DNA of 64,000 bases from Toxonevra muliebris (GCA_963691655.1 OY829326.1:21750878-21814877), one strand, 5' to 3'; counted from the first letter of the stretch, positions 1-13,299 are shown. A program made the numbers and translations. The notes: a model not told the origin generated them from the sequence alone.

Positions 1-650
1 TAGTAAAAAATAGTAGTAGGAAAAACTGTGAAAAAGTAGTGAAAAATAGTAAAAAATTAGAAAAAATGTATTAAAAAGGTAGTAGAAAAAGTACTAAAAG
101 AGTAGTGGAAAATATTGGTTGAAAAAGTAGTAGAAAATAAGAGAAATTTGCAGAAAAAGAGAAATTTAAAAGTACTAGAAAATAGTAGTAGAAATAGTAG
201 TAGAATTCGTAATAAAAATAGTAGTCGAAAATAAAAGTGAAGCATGGTGCCACATCCACTAATGCAACAAACTGAATGAATTTAAATTTTAGTACTGTAT
301 CATAAATGCCTCTTAAGATATTCCATAATGGAAATTCAGATTATATGGAAGGTGCCACACCCCCTTTGTGAATCCCACCCATATTTTTTTTGTGGTATAG
401 CATTGTCCATTCTCATTATTGTACCAAATTTCTGTACTGTGCTATAAATGGTTCTTGAGATATACCCAAAAAACTATTAGGATTGTATGGGAGGTGACAC
501 GCCCTCTTTCCTAAAAGCTATTATGAATAGCTATGTTTCATCCTCCCGCTCAAGAAAATATATTGCGGAAATATGATTTCAATCGGTCTAGTCGTTCAGA
601 AGTTACACGATGTCATACACACAAAACTCGATGATTTTATATATAAAGAT
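1..650 (-). repeat. Dispersed repeat, inverted copy of 48340-49150
   Basis: Read as reverse complement, this stretch matches 48340-49150 over long blocks: the ACGATGTCATACACACAAAA motif, the ATATACCCAAAAAACTATTAGG motif region, and the GGTGCCACACCCCCTTTG-like segment. Positions 1-240 are built of imperfect TAGTAGAAA units, and the other copy has the complementary CTACTACTTTT run. The end near 650 (ATATATAAAGATAAAGATA) resembles the short tails of some insect retroposons, but I see no coding capacity and cannot name the family. The two open frames on the minus strand here are low-complexity artefacts. Confidence 0.75.
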
Positions 651-659
651 AAAGATAGG

Positions 660-1110
660 AGGTACTGTGTCCAATTTTTAAATCTTACCTACCTATTTTC
701 CTACAGCATAATATTCTCAACCAATGCTGTTATATTGTAAATGGTTTAGGAGATGAACCAAGCATTAGAGTTGTATGGTTAGTGCCACACTCACTTGCAA
801 TTGAAATCTCACACTCAACAGTAACTTCACTATAATAATACTTATTTATGAAATCTTAGTACCGTATATTTATACTCAGGTTATATGGAAAGTCACACAC
901 GCATTTGGAATTGGATTCCACCCATATTTTTTTGTAGTATGGCATTGTTAACCAATGGTATAAGGTACCAAAATATATCAAAGGCCCAAAAATACATCAA
1001 AGTTGTATAGAAGATGTTACGCCTACTTGTGATTAGGATCTTAGGCCTGCCCAGAGACAGAATGCATCATTGCAAAAAATTGTTATGTCAATCCACACTG
1101 CGGTTTCGGT
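660..1110. repeat. Degenerate modules of the same repeat family
   Basis: A module beginning with a TTRTATGGRAGGTGCCAC-like phrase recurs near 342, 484, 772, 879 and 1000, followed each time by a CACGCCYNCTT-like phrase. Spacing is about 105-290 bp, so the array is degenerate and partly deleted. It continues the repeat at 1-650. No coding potential is seen. Confidence 0.5.
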
Positions 1111-4100
1111 AGTATATCTCGACATACAAACATATCTTCACTTTTGTATTGGGCTAAATTCAATCTGACTAACAATTAAAAAATAAATCAGTCATTAATC
1201 AGAAATTAATGGCTTATTTTTAATAGTTATTTAGTCATGCTTAGTTGGCTAATAAATAAAAAGCTTAGTTGTAATCATGATTAAAATGATGATTAGGATT
1301 TGATTTGTTTTCAATAGAAAGTACAGAGAAAATAGTTTGTGGGTTTTGATAAGAGAGTGAGAAATGTAAGATCTCACTTTTATTTTTTTAATCGGAAAAA
1401 ATCGCTTCTGTATATCGTCAAACTACTTAATAAGTTTCAACTTAAAATTTTTCATAACACTGTCAATCAATATGACTACAACTAATTCATTTGGTGGTGA
1501 TTATAACTAACTATTTAATCATTCTTAAATTTAATCATGATCCATTAGTCATGACTTAAATTTAAGTTAACTAATTAGTTAATCGAAAAAATTTGTTGAT
1601 TTTGCTCTACTCTGGTTATAGATATATAGATAAGAATTATTTTTTACTGTTTCTTCCATCGGGTCCAATAAAAAACGTATATTAAAAATCCACAAAATGA
1701 GGACTATAGGGGGTAAGTGGAGTTAGTATTCAAAATGGCGCAAACGTTTAAAATTTTGTAATGAATAACTTTCTCTCAGAAACCAATTATAAAATACCAA
1801 TACCAAATTGACCTAAAACACTTCATGAATTCTCAATTATGCAAAAGAAAAGTTGTTTCTGTGGCAAAGTGTTAACCTCGAGCAGTGACGTAACTCCGCA
1901 ATATTTTTTCTTCCGGATTTTCTTTATTTGTTCCCCACTGTAACAGATATAGTAGTATCCACCCCACAACCACTGCGAACCTCGATTGCTGCCTTCATCT
2001 CGACCTGATGATAATAATTTTGAAGGCATCATCTTAAATGTTCATCAATATTTTAACAAACACAGAAGATACAAATGAAATATATTATCCAAATTTTGTA
2101 TAACTGAAAAAAAAAAAATATGAATAAATTTTTGTAAACTTGCATTGTTTTCTCACATTTTCTACATATTCCTTTTAAGAATTTATGCAGTGAGTTGCAT
2201 CAATTTGCATTATCTTCGTTAGTATGATTGTCAACATTTCAAAGAGAAGGCTTAAAAAAAGAAGAAAAAAAATACATAACCAGTAGAAAGTAAACCAAAT
2301 GAAGGTACACAAATCAATAATCAATTATTTCGATATGTGGTATTATGAGCTTGAGAGATCCGTTTTGGGAAGTTTTAAATTTCGTACCTTTATGCTTTTT
2401 TATAGTAGAAGAATTTATGTCTGTATTTGTATTTTTGGTTTTGCAATTAAGATTTCAGTTACTACTTTCACCGTGCTGTGCATTTTCTTATGTCACGGTG
2501 GCACTGTCACATATTCCTCTAAAAAAATGCATTGTTTTATATACCTACATATATATTTATTTATTTATTTATACATGTGTCTTTTCACACACATACATAT
2601 CCAGTAAGACAAACAAAACTCGTATGTCGATATTGTTAAGAAATTTGTTAAATCATGAGTTTTTGTAGTTGCTCTTGCATTTGTTGAACATGTTTATAAA
2701 CCGTAAAAATAAACATATTCAATGTGCAATTGATGCAATTGGGTAAGAAAGGAAGACACATATTGTTGTTTTTGTTTAATGTTTTTATTAAATGTGAAAT
2801 TTGCATAGTATTTGCCTTTTATGTGAGAAGTTCTTTCATGCTTTCTTTCATTTTTTGCCTTAAATGCAAATTTATGACATTTTTCTGAGCAGACTCGGAT
2901 GACCTACTTACATTTTTTATGCACTCATACCTTATGAGTGGCTCACAGATGTACTCGTTTGTATCTAAATATATGAAATTTAGAATAATGATGCCGAAGT
3001 TTTTATGTTTTTTTTTTTTTCTTTTATTTTTTGGAAAGTCACCTAAATTTTGTATTGATTTGAACTTTTTAAACTCATTTCAACTGATTCCACAATAACT
3101 GAAAATTGGAATAGAAGAAGACTCATTCAATTTAAATTCAAAGAAAAAATAAAATAAAATGAAAATTTTACCCTCTTGAAATACATAAATGCTGCATTTT
3201 GTTCATATTCATACAACTCAATTAAGCTGTTTCACCTGCTTCAACAATAACTCAATTTTATTGCCACCATCATCCCATACCAAATCATCATCATCATAGT
3301 AATCTCATTCGCAATACGTGTTCTCAAATTGGTTTTCTAATAGAAACGCCGCTATGACAAGCGTTTCCTCCACTTCAACTCCCCTTATTTTCTCCTCACC
3401 TAACTTTTCGAATAGCGAAATTGCCTCTCCACACACATTTATTCAACCACAGCAAGTGGTCGTCGTTCGGGTCGTATTGGTTTTGCTTTGCCATTCTTCA
3501 TTCATCTACAAATCAGTTCCTGTATTTTTTTCCTTTTTTCATGTATTTTGGTGGTAAATTGCTTTGTTGTATACTGTAGCATCGAAAAAAAAAACAAAAA
3601 CAAAAATGTTCTCATAATATTTTATGTTCATTTCATAGCATAGAATGCATCTAGCAATTTTGTTCCTTTCGTTATCTCTACTCCTTTCTCGCTCGCTCGA
3701 TTACTTATTAACCCGTTTGTCGTAAATCAACTGAAATTACATTTTTGGCATTTGGAATCTTTGGCTCACATAAAAAATAAACATTCACTTGCATTAGTCT
3801 TCAATAATAATGTTGAAGAATATTCATTGATTTTTTCTGAGTTTCAGAAATTTTGATGGAACTAAAGAGATATATTCTATTAAAAGTTTAATAGTTACTG
3901 ATGTGCTGTAGGATTCCATCGTTGGTTAATATTCCTTCATAGAAATGTAAAGAATTCAATATCAAATATGAACAGAACGCAGAGTATGCTCATTTATATT
4001 TACAACAAATACACTGTAGTATATTTGAAAAGTGCCAGTTGAGTTTGAAGCATTTTCGCAATTAATGGAATTTAAAATGTTGAAATGGTATTTTTTTTTT

Positions 4101-4773
4101 ACAAAATTAGATTAGAGAGTTATTACAAAACCTTAATTCTTATAGAAAGTATTTTGGGATCGTCACAACCGAATTTAAAATCATATAAAATTAATGGTGC
4201 TGAGAAAAATCTCATACTTTGTATATTTAAATTTTTGAAAACGTTGGATTTGAAATTAATATCAGGGTTTTTATAACTCAAAAATGCGGAGAAAAATTTG
4301 AAAATTGTTCATATGGTATGTATGAACCACCTTTGGAAAATTAGTAATCTGATTTTAAATTCATCAGCCCACAGTGGTTTCAAAATCATACATGAAAAGT
4401 TGATTTTTTATTATACGGTTTTATAGCCAAATAACTCTTAAACCTTCTCCTAATATTATTTTAAATTTAATTCGGTTGACACTAATAGATATTTACAGGC
4501 ATACTAACTTGATCGATTTCAAAAATAAAAAAAATGAAACAGAAATTGTTTGTAAATTCTCATATTTCATAAAGTATAAATGTTAAGTCACTATTTAAAA
4601 AAAATATATATATTGCCCTTCAAAAATATGAAATTATAGAGGAATCCCAATAAAAATAATAATCTGAAGTGCGAAGACTTTTACTCATATGAGTGATATA
4701 CTTCAAAATGTAATGTAACACTCTACTAATAAATACCTCCTCATGTCAAATACAAGAACTAAAAAATATGAAA
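1111..4773. other. AT-rich non-coding stretch
   Basis: No recognisable gene or element. It contains homopolymer tracts and a more GC-rich patch at about 3310-3500 where both strands stay open; see the rejected list. Confidence 0.5.
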
Positions 4774-5620
4774 AGTAATTTGAATGATATTTTGTGCAAA
4801 TGAATTTTAGCTAAAAAGTAAAGAGTAAATTAAATATGGGAGGAGCCGGTTAACTGATAAAAATAGGTACGGACCCATATGGAGATATATCTGTTTGTGT
4901 TGGATTTCATAGTCCTTAAAACATGCGAAATTACAGATATGTAGTCTACGAAAATTAGCTAATCACGACCACATTCAAGTAACAATTTCTGTACTCATTC
5001 ATATTATTATATTAACGATCTATATATAAACTGAGAAAGTTTTTAAAAACTTTTAAGTTTATATGGATAGGTGGTAATTTGAGTGATATTTTGTGCAAAT
5101 GAGTTTTAGCTAAAAAGTAAAGAGGTGGAGGAGGCGGTTAACTGACAAAAATAGGTATGGACCACCCATATGAAGATATATCTGTTTGTGTCAGGTTTCA
5201 TAGTCCTTAAAACATGCGAAATTACAGATATGTAGTCTACGAAAATTAGCTAATCACGACCACATTCAAGTAACAATTTCTGTACTCATTCATATTATTA
5301 TATTAAAGATCTATATATAAACGGAGAAAGTTTTTAAAAACTTTTAAGTTTAAGTGGTAATTTGAGTGATATTTTGTGCAAATGAGATTTAGCTAAAAAG
5401 TAAAGAGGAGAAGGAGCCGGTTAACTGACAAAAATAGGTATGGACCACCCATAAGGAGATATATCATGCGAAATTACAGATATGTAGTCGTGGAAGTTAG
5501 CGAATCACGACCACATTCAAGTAACAACTTTTGTACTCATTCAAATTATAATATTAAAAATCTATATTAAAACTGAGAGGGTTTTAAAAAACTTTTAAGT
5601 TTATATGGAAAGGAGGTAGT
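4774..5620. repeat. Tandem repeat, about three units of 283-299 bp
   Basis: The phrase GATATTTTGTGCAAATGA recurs at about 4785, 5084 and 5367. Each time it is followed by GCTAAAAAGTAAAGAG, a CGGTTAACTGACAAAAATAGG-like phrase, ACAGATATGTAGTC, and CGACCACATTCAAGTAACAA. The third unit is shortened by loss of the segment that follows the GATATATC phrase. Unit identity is high by eye, so the duplication is fairly recent. No long frame is conserved among units. Confidence 0.85.
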
Positions 5621-8600
5621 AAACCGATCACTCCCATTTTTAAGTTTAACCTTCTGTATCTATTTAAATGACCAGGCCAAAACTTTCATCCCGATATCTT
5701 AGCAGAAACTGTTTTATTTTTCTTTTTCTATGGAAGGTGGGCGTGATAGTAAACCGTTGACGTTCATTTTCAGAAATTTCGTATCCCACATTTTAAGAAT
5801 GGCTCACAACAAAGTTCGTTATTACCCGGCTATCCACCCTTTCTACTTTTTCCGCACATGTGGCCCTCAAAAACCTAAATAGATGAAGTATAAGACTTTT
5901 TGAAGACCTCAATTTCTAAGACATTTGTTGCCCGAAAATACCTAAGTATATATATCAAGACGATATAGTAATTGGATCATTAAAAAATTCCAGCACAAAA
6001 TCTCCAACTAAAAATTATTTGTTTGTGTCTTTAATAGGGAAAAATATGCCCCAATGGCTTCACCTTCATCAATCGAGTCCTCTATATATACTAAAACTAA
6101 TTTTTCATTGCTCAGCAGTATTTTCGTAGGAAATTTATAATGGGTCTTGCTTTCCTTTAATGTCCAGTACAGTACCCATGAATCACATTCCGTGATTTCA
6201 ATGAATAAATAGAAACGTTTTTATACAGAAATAGCTCCCACTCTCAATCCACGTTAATCAATAAAGAAAGCATTTATTTCTATCAGTTCAAATACATGTG
6301 TTACCATTCAAATGAATTGGAGTGTACATAACTTTTATTTGTATGTACGAGTTTAAGAATATGATAGACAATCTATCATTTATTGTAACTAGTATAAACA
6401 ATAACCACAATAATAACAACAATTCAGAGTTGCTGAAATGAAAATATAACTTTAGAAAAATTGTCAAACATAAGTAGTTGCTCGTCTACATATTTGACAT
6501 TTCTTCTACTATTTGCAGTGCATAAATTCCTCAATGTAAGCTCATTCAAAACAAGAAGATCGATTGTATTTTGATCAAATAGAGATGATGGGATAATAGC
6601 TTTGGGTAGTAATCTCAAATAGCTAAGAAAATACAAAGCTACTATGCTACTACATATATAGTAAGATTATGGAAATACTTATTCAAATAATTGTCGAAAC
6701 TGTGAGTAGGTAACTCAACTGTTTTTACTATTGGTCATTGAAATGTTTGCGGAATACCATATGCAAAAATAAATTGCTTTGTAAAATATCAAATTGAAAT
6801 TCATTGCAACAATGCAACAAAAAACTACAAATCTCAAATACCAACCAATCATTTTGCATATTAACTTACCAATAAATTATTTTTAAAAATATTTACGCTT
6901 AAATAAATCAAAAAATATTACAATGGCAAATAGTATTCTTGCAAATACTAAATAATAGGTAGTAATCTTGATAATGTAATATATTTAGTTTTTTTTTAAA
7001 TATTATTTCAACATTTTTTTGCTTCCGGTATTTGTTGACTCGAAGGCTTTAAATTTAACTAAAGATTTGTCTATATCTTGCAAAAATTACAGAGCCTTAT
7101 ATACATACATACAAGGTGTTCCAAAAGTTTAATGAAGGGAATAGAGAAAACATGTTATATATATTTGTACATTAGGTAATCGAAATGAAGAATGATCAAA
7201 ATGCATCGGAGTTGATCTACTGCATTTATAGTATTCGTATTTGAAAAATGGTCTATATATATGAAGATGATTCGAAAAACTATAGTTATGGTGGTCGCAT
7301 TAATCAAATCTTTAGTGGTAAATCAAGAAAGAAAGTGTGTCGAAAGTTGCCAAAAAAATAAGCTCGAAAAGATAGATTCCTTTGATTAAAAACAGTAACT
7401 ATTATCGTTAATAATCTTCGGAATTTAGACAACCCTTTTGCAGTATGGATTTCCTGTGTGAAGTAGATTTCTTTCATTTCGAGGGTTTTCGGTTACTGTC
7501 TTTTCTGATTTCTCTTTTGAAAATCTTTAACTCGATTTTCTTAAGTCGAATTGAATTTATGTTTTTTTTATACTTGTCCTACTAAAGTTAAGCTTAGTTA
7601 TTAAAGAGAAACATGTGGAAAATTTCTTTTTACCTTGTAAAATAAACTATTATTAACAAGCTGGCAATTGCTAGAATGAAATGCAAATCTATTGTTGTAT
7701 TGATTTGTATTCATTAGTAGTAATTTTATGAGCTGCTAAAGCTTAGCTTTGCAAATATCAAAAAGTTTGTTTAAAACCCCTTCAGGGGAAACTATAAAAA
7801 ACTGCGCTCAATGGCGTAGTCAGTTACAAAAATTTGGGGAGGCCTAACCAATTCGCTGTCGATGTAATAACATACTTTATAACATTTTTATTAGATGCAT
7901 TACCCGCATTAATAAGATTAAGCTTTAGAACTAGACAACGATACAGAAAATAGTAATAAAAGTAGTTGGAACGCACTTGTATATCCAACAGAGGATTACG
8001 AGTGACTTAAATTACTGATGAAAATGCCAAAATCTGTAATATTCCTTCAAGCTTGTGAAGATTTGAAAATAATCACCGTCATGCTTCTCGATTTTTCTTT
8101 CTCTTTTCTTTCGCCATATTTTGTATATTAACGTCCATCAGGATGAATTTACTCTTTGTTTAAAAACAAATGGAGTGCATCAGTTTCTCGCTCTCTCTCA
8201 CCTCTCGTTCTCTCCTCTCAACTGTACCGATGTAAAATGCTTTAACCCTCTACATGGCAATAAGAAAGCTGAAGTAAATATTTGAGATCACAGCGAGGTA
8301 GCTCAAGACCGGTGTGCTAAACTTTTCTCCAACTAGAGCTAAATAGAAAATGGAAAAAAGTTTCTTTCCCTCGACATTGCCTATTTAAGTCGTTAATACA
8401 AAAGTTGATGAATTGCCCAGAAAAGGACCACAACATTGCCGAGGTGTAATTAGTTATAATTACCCACCCTGGGCAAGGGATATATTTTCTTATTGCTTGG
8501 AATTCGCAAAATGAAGATGAAGAAAATTATCCAAAACATAACTTTTCAAAACCAGAAAGAGGCTTAAAAGTTCTTACGTCTCAGTCCCTTTGAATTACCC

Positions 8601-10451
8601 AAAATACGGTAGAAAACCCCTTCTTGATTTTAAAGACATCTGCCCAACTTCAGCTAGAGTATAACTTAGTTTTTTTAAATGAAGAGATCTTAATGATTGA
8701 TGGATCCATTCATACTATTCATTTACAGACATATTGAGGGTTAAAGTACATGTTACATGTAACAAGTTTTAAACAAATGCGATTGCACAGTTTATGCCCA
8801 AAATTAAATTTCAGTAATTCATCGTAACTATAAACATGTAACAGTAGTAAAACATGCTTTCTTGGGTTAAACGGAGACTCGGTAATATAATGGAAAGCTA
8901 TTAATTTAAATTGAAATACCATTTTAGTTATAATTTCAATTATGTCATCAAATTCTTCGTCATACATTCGGAACTAAGCATAGCCAATATATGCACGTAG
9001 TTTGCATATGACTTAAAAACCTCATTCGAAACCATTAAAAATATTTCGCAGACAACATGTCTGCATTTCAATTTGGCATATTTATATGATTATATGCAAA
9101 TATATTTACATACACATACATATATGCACGCTATTTTTTCCAACAGCAACATTCAATTGCCACTTTGTTGACTGACTGGTTGCAATTGCAGCTGCTGCCT
9201 CCGCTGCTGCCGTTGCTGCTGCTGTTGCTGATAAATGGGAGCAATAGGTTGTGTGTTGGATTATATTCCAAGCGTATAAACACATTCATAGCTATAGTTA
9301 GTCAGTCAGTCAGCCAGTCAGTCAGTCACCATATTGTACCCATATACCATGTATGGGTCTATGCATGATGCATTCATGCATTCAAAACATTCACACAAAA
9401 TACTGTGCCATCATCATCTCAAATGCTTTGATGTGGCTGTGGTTGTTATTGTTGTTGTTCTTTTGCTGTTGCTGCTATGGCGGCGGCGTATTTTCATATC
9501 TCCCGCTTGACATCTAAAAGAGAGGAGCAACAGTTGCTAGTTACACTCTGGATATAGTTGCCGGATATGTGGTGTGAATTGTTGCATATATGAATTCACA
9601 ATGTATGTATGTAGCTGAAAAACGTTGATGGTGGCATATAAATACTTAGTATGAAACGATAGATGGAATGAGCAATGGAAGGTTAGTGATGGTGGCATGA
9701 ATGGATGGATAGTTGAATGTTGATGGCGCGCGGTTTAGACGTCAAACTTGATTGTTGTTAGCAAAAATTTAAGACAATTTTTTTATTGTATTATTTTTTG
9801 TTCTTTTTTTGTTTAACTATTTGGCATATGTGGGTCTCTTGGGTGTCAGTTAGTTGTAACCTTATTTAGGTCGAAAATAGGGCAATTTTCCATTTTTCAT
9901 TGTGTGATGCCGATTTTGGGTGGCATTTTCAATTTCCTAACAGCTCTCTATGCATTTATGTGAATGTGAATGTTTTGCAACGTAAAATTGTTATTGATGG
10001 ATATGTAGCAAAGTGAATTAAATGTTGATGCAAGTTGATGGCATTGCATAGAAATCAAGCAAAGTTCAACAAGGTCTTTCGATTTTGCTGGCAATTGTTA
10101 GTTAGGTACTTTAAAATATTTCAAGTAGTTGTGATAGTTTAATTTAAATGAATGCCGTAAGTGAAACTTGAAGATAGTTACCTAGATTTATTTAAATTGA
10201 AAGGAATTGAGCTTTGCAGTTTGGGTCATATTTTCTTATGATTACTAGTTTGCTATTTTAGTTAGGAAAATGGAGAAATCGAATTTTGCATCCAATTTTT
10301 GTTAACCGTATACAAAATTCGATGTTATTAAACTTTTTTTTTTATAATTGATATGGAAAATTGTTCACACTTCACAACTGACTGTCACCAGGAATCGAAT
10401 ATCGCCAATAGTCATTTAGTCATTGTGCAATTGGCGAAACCTCAACTGCAT
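5621..10451. other. AT-rich non-coding stretch with simple repeats
   Basis: No supported gene. Within it are a GCTGCTGC/TTGCTGCTG trinucleotide run at about 9180-9235, a GTCA tetranucleotide run at about 9300-9330, and further GTT/GCT runs at about 9430-9490. The region 5680-5800 carries GGTGGGCGTGRTAGTAAACCG-like phrases related to the tail of the preceding tandem repeat. Confidence 0.5.
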
Positions 10452-10643
10452 TTAATGTGTAATGAAAGAGATTAGTAATCCTATTCTGCCCAACACATCA
10501 ATAAATTCGTTACATTGGATGTTTCCATGGCCGGGTGTTCTTCCCAGAGAAACAGATTTTCTACTCGAAATTTTGTTGAGCTTGGCAATAGTTTCGTCCA
10601 CGTCATTCCCAAAAATACTTCCTAGGATCCGGTAGTTTAACAT
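10452..10643 (-). pseudogene. LINE RNase H domain fragment
   Basis: The minus-strand frame reads as the C-terminal part of the ribonuclease H domain of an I/LOA/Jockey-type non-LTR retrotransposon. The block TPGHGNIQCNEFIDVLGRIG corresponds to the family pattern W-V-P-G-H-x-G-I-x-G-N-E-x-A-D-x-L-A-R-x-G, with the histidine and the last acidic residue kept. The preceding KLNKISSRKSVSL fits the strand just before it. The W and V before PGH are changed and no catalytic core upstream is intact, so this is a decayed fragment. I did not find the rest of the element; the SINE at 10900 lies next to it. Confidence 0.65.
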
Positions 10644-10899
10644 TTACTGTTCATCACACTATTTCCGATTCGAAAGATAATTGTTTTAAAAGATCTGCAT
10701 TCAATCAGTTTTGCATCTCACACCAATCGGCTGGTGTCCCTTATGTTGCTGTAGGCTACGTAGACGTTTCGAAGGACTCGCTCTCAACTATCATGCAATA
10801 GTCTGACAATGCTTAGGTATATCAAATGGGCCTTTCTTAAGGCAATTTGGGTTCGACAAAGACTTCCAAGTATTTTAAATTTTTAGAGAGTTGTATTAT

Positions 10900-12099
10900 T
10901 TTCCGGTGCGTAGTGATTAATGTGCTGGACCGCTATGCTAGGTATCCGGGTTCGATGCTAGGTACGATCAAAAATTGAAAATAAAAGAAATTTAAACGGC
11001 ATCACCTCTTGGCAGGCAATGGCAAACCTTACTCTGCTGTTCGAACTCGCTATTGAATAGTAGGTCCACGGTTGCCACTTTGGTACAATTCTACCAAAAC
11101 TGGTACATTTTTTTCCATTTTTCTGTGCTTGGTACATCGGTACATGTTTTTAAAATCTGGTACATTCTGTGGGCAAAGTTAGCTTTTATAATAATTAAGA
11201 ATTGTAAACTTATTTTCAAAATATTTTTTGTTGAAAAAGGTAAAATTTAAATATACATAATATATAATGCTTTCAAAAGAATTCTGTGTCGGACGGTAAG
11301 AGTCTCATTATATCTAGTCGGCCTATGACTGTTTTTAAAATACAAAATATATTTTAATTAATGTGTTACTTGTTAGTCTGGTGTTCCGCCCAATTTTTAA
11401 AGTTATTTCGGGAATTTTTTATTATAACAAAATAAAATACAATTATTTCATTTTTTGTATATGTTATTACTGACATCTTTAATTGCACAAAAAAAAATTT
11501 TTGGAGTTTATTTTAAGATTTTTTTTTTAGCTTTTTTTTACTTCCAATGTGGATACCTAGAAAAAAAAAGTGTGGGTCTGGCCCGGGTTTAAACATTTTG
11601 ATTAAAAACCAACAAAATCGCGTTGTTTTCTGTTGAAAATCGTTGTAAAAAATGATTAAAAATAAACAATTCTACTACCTGCTAGAGCCATTGGCGTGTA
11701 AAATAATATATTAAAAGTTCAGTCCAATCAGTTCGATAGAATTCTCTTAGACCCCTGGGCCGGTCAAAAAAAAACCTTGTTTCGAGAAAAACGTGTTTAA
11801 AGTTTTAACGAGAGATAAAGTTTACTTTCAATATATTGTACTTTCGAAATACATTTAAAAAAAATACTCGATTTTTTGAAACTCGAACACCAGACTACAT
11901 CCTTAATAAATACCATTTAATGTTACTTATTATATTGGTACATTTTTTCCCCATTTGGTAAATTTTTTGGTAAATATTGGTACAAAATAAAATGAGTTAG
12001 TGGCAACCGTGAGTAGGTCCTTGCATTCGTGTACAAATATAAATCGTACAAAAAGAATGGATGTTAAGAACTCAGACTAGGCTAGTTGCCAATGGGCTT
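10900..12099 (+). mobile_element. tRNA-derived SINE, interrupted by a hAT insertion
   Basis: The head at about 10903-10975 is tRNA-like: GCGTAGTGATTAATGTGCTG followed by CCGGGTTCGATGC, which fit pol III A and B boxes. The body matches the SINE at 47345: GGCATCACCTCTT, and AGGTCC followed by CATTCGTGTAYAAATATAA. The copy is split by the element at 11067-12011 and resumes at 12020. A possible 9-bp target duplication TTGTATTAT lies at 10891-10899 and 12100-12108. Confidence 0.75.
11067..12011. mobile_element. Non-autonomous hAT-type transposon, 945 bp
   Basis: The element starts CACGGTTGCCACT and ends AGTGGCAACCGTG, a perfect 13-bp terminal inverted repeat. It is flanked by an exact 8-bp duplication, AGTAGGTC, at 11059-11066 and 12012-12019. 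An 8-bp duplication and this terminus type are typical of the hAT superfamily. Subterminal regions are rich in TGGTACA units in both orientations. No transposase frame is seen. Removing it and one duplication restores the host SINE, which matches the uninterrupted copy at 47345. Confidence 0.88.
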
Positions 12100-12139
12100 T
12101 TGTATTATAAAAGAAAAAGAAAACAAATTAACTGTTCAA

Positions 12140-12428
12140 GAGGTATAGCAATTAACTAACGCTTCTTGGTCCGGATTGATAAAAAAGTTTAAAAAATTCA
12201 ATGATTTATTAAGGGGGTATTCTAGTGTAGAGGAGTGAATTTTAGGAGGAGTGCCGTAAAAAAAAGCAATCAATATTTTTACTATCCATTTTTTCATGAG
12301 TTATTTATTAACATTACAAAAATACAGAAAAAAATTAAAAAATAGAAAAAGTTGAAAATTCCAAAAATGAGCAGCTGATGAAGTGGGGGGTCTCAAAAAA
12401 TTGACACGTGACCATACCCACGATTCCA
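12140..12428. repeat. Left part of a dispersed repeat split by a SINE
   Basis: AT-rich sequence beginning near GGGGGTATTCTAGTG. It resumes after the SINE at 12779 and continues to about 13060, where a CGAGAAAAACGCGTTTAAAG motif occurs that is shared with 11783 and, inverted and slightly altered, with 49786. No coding potential. Confidence 0.45.
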
Positions 12429-12438
12429 ACCCTCCTAG

Positions 12439-12768
12439 GTTAGGTTAGGTTGGAGTGGCTGTCGAGAGACACACTTAGACCTGAACGGCCCATTGTGATA
12501 TCACATAGTTGGACCTACAGTTTAACGCCGATTCCGAACGGCGGTGTGGCAATTTTTTATCGGCTTGGTGGTTTTGCCATTACCAACCAATGTGTGTACT
12601 TGTACACTATCTTATAATTCTCATACACTTCATATTGATAGTGAATATAAGAAAGTAATGAAAATTAACCACCAGAAGAAGACGGGAATCGAACCCGAAC
12701 CTCCCAGATGAAAGTCTAGTGCACTATCCACTAGGCTATCGAGGTCGTCCCTAGCAAAAAAAATTTTC
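12439..12768 (-). mobile_element. Full-length tRNA-derived SINE with telomere-motif tail
   Basis: On the minus strand the head contains TAGCCTAGTGG (A box) and GGTTCGATTCC (B box), both perfect to the pol III consensus. The body contains GCCGTTCGGAATCGGCGTTA, shared with the SINE at 47345. The 3' end carries AGGTCC..CTATGTGATATCACAATG, then GACAGCCACTCC and tandem AACCT units. A 10-bp target duplication ACCCTCCTAG flanks it at 12429-12438 and 12769-12778, which fixes the boundaries. Truncated relatives are at 50706 and 60598. Confidence 0.88.
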
Positions 12769-13092
12769 ACCCTCCTAGCAATCTGAAAAAAAATGAAAAA
12801 GATTATTAATCTAGAGTAATGGCGCAATGTCCGGAACTACGGAAAAGTTGAAAATAATTTTTTGTCTGAAAAAAAACAATTTTTGTACCACATTTTTTGA
12901 CTTTTTCGAATTTTTTAAAAATTGAAATTTGGGGGTGCGGACATAGTCAAAAAATTTCAAGTAAATCGGTCCAGTAGAACTTGAGAAATCGTGGGTATCG
13001 TTTTGAAAAGTTTCGAGAAAAACGCGTTTAAAGTTTCGCGTCAAGTATTTCGCAGTCTAAGTCAGGAAATGATATTTTACACTTACATTTAT

Positions 13093-13299
13093 TTAATCTG
13101 CCATTCTTGCTTCATACATCAGGCCTTCCTCAACTTCGAAAAAACTATTTTCCTCGATTCTCTCTTCCAACCGAGCAGTTCTGGCCTCCTTTGATGCGCT
13201 GGATGCTCGTATCTCGGAGCGGTCAATCCGGGCGTTGTCTCGTTTCACAACAAATGAATGAGCTTCAGGACCCATTTTAATTCCCATAAGCGTCATCAT
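13093..13299 (-). pseudogene. Possible transposon ORF fragment, unassigned
   Basis: A 68-codon minus-strand frame with coding-like composition in an AT-rich setting. It is charged and contains SFVVKRDNARIDRSEIRASS followed by KEARTARLEERIEEN and FFEVEEGLMYEARMAD. This looks like the middle of a helical basic/acidic protein. I associate it loosely with repetitive insect transposon proteins but cannot name a family. No splice or start context decides its limits. Confidence 0.3.

Noticed and set aside
3310..3510. Coding-like patch, with MAKQNQYDPNDDHLLWLNKC on the minus strand and a longer plus-strand frame
   Set aside because: Both strands are open over the same bases and nothing decides between them; the minus frame has a good start context and donor, but no partner exon was found.
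8719..8967. 82-codon minus-strand frame beginning MYDEEFDDIIEIITKM
   Set aside because: AT-rich, no family recognised, no splice context; probably chance.
12680..12755. tRNA gene on the minus strand
   Set aside because: A and B boxes are perfect, but the sequence lacks a paired acceptor stem and continues into a SINE body bounded by a target duplication.
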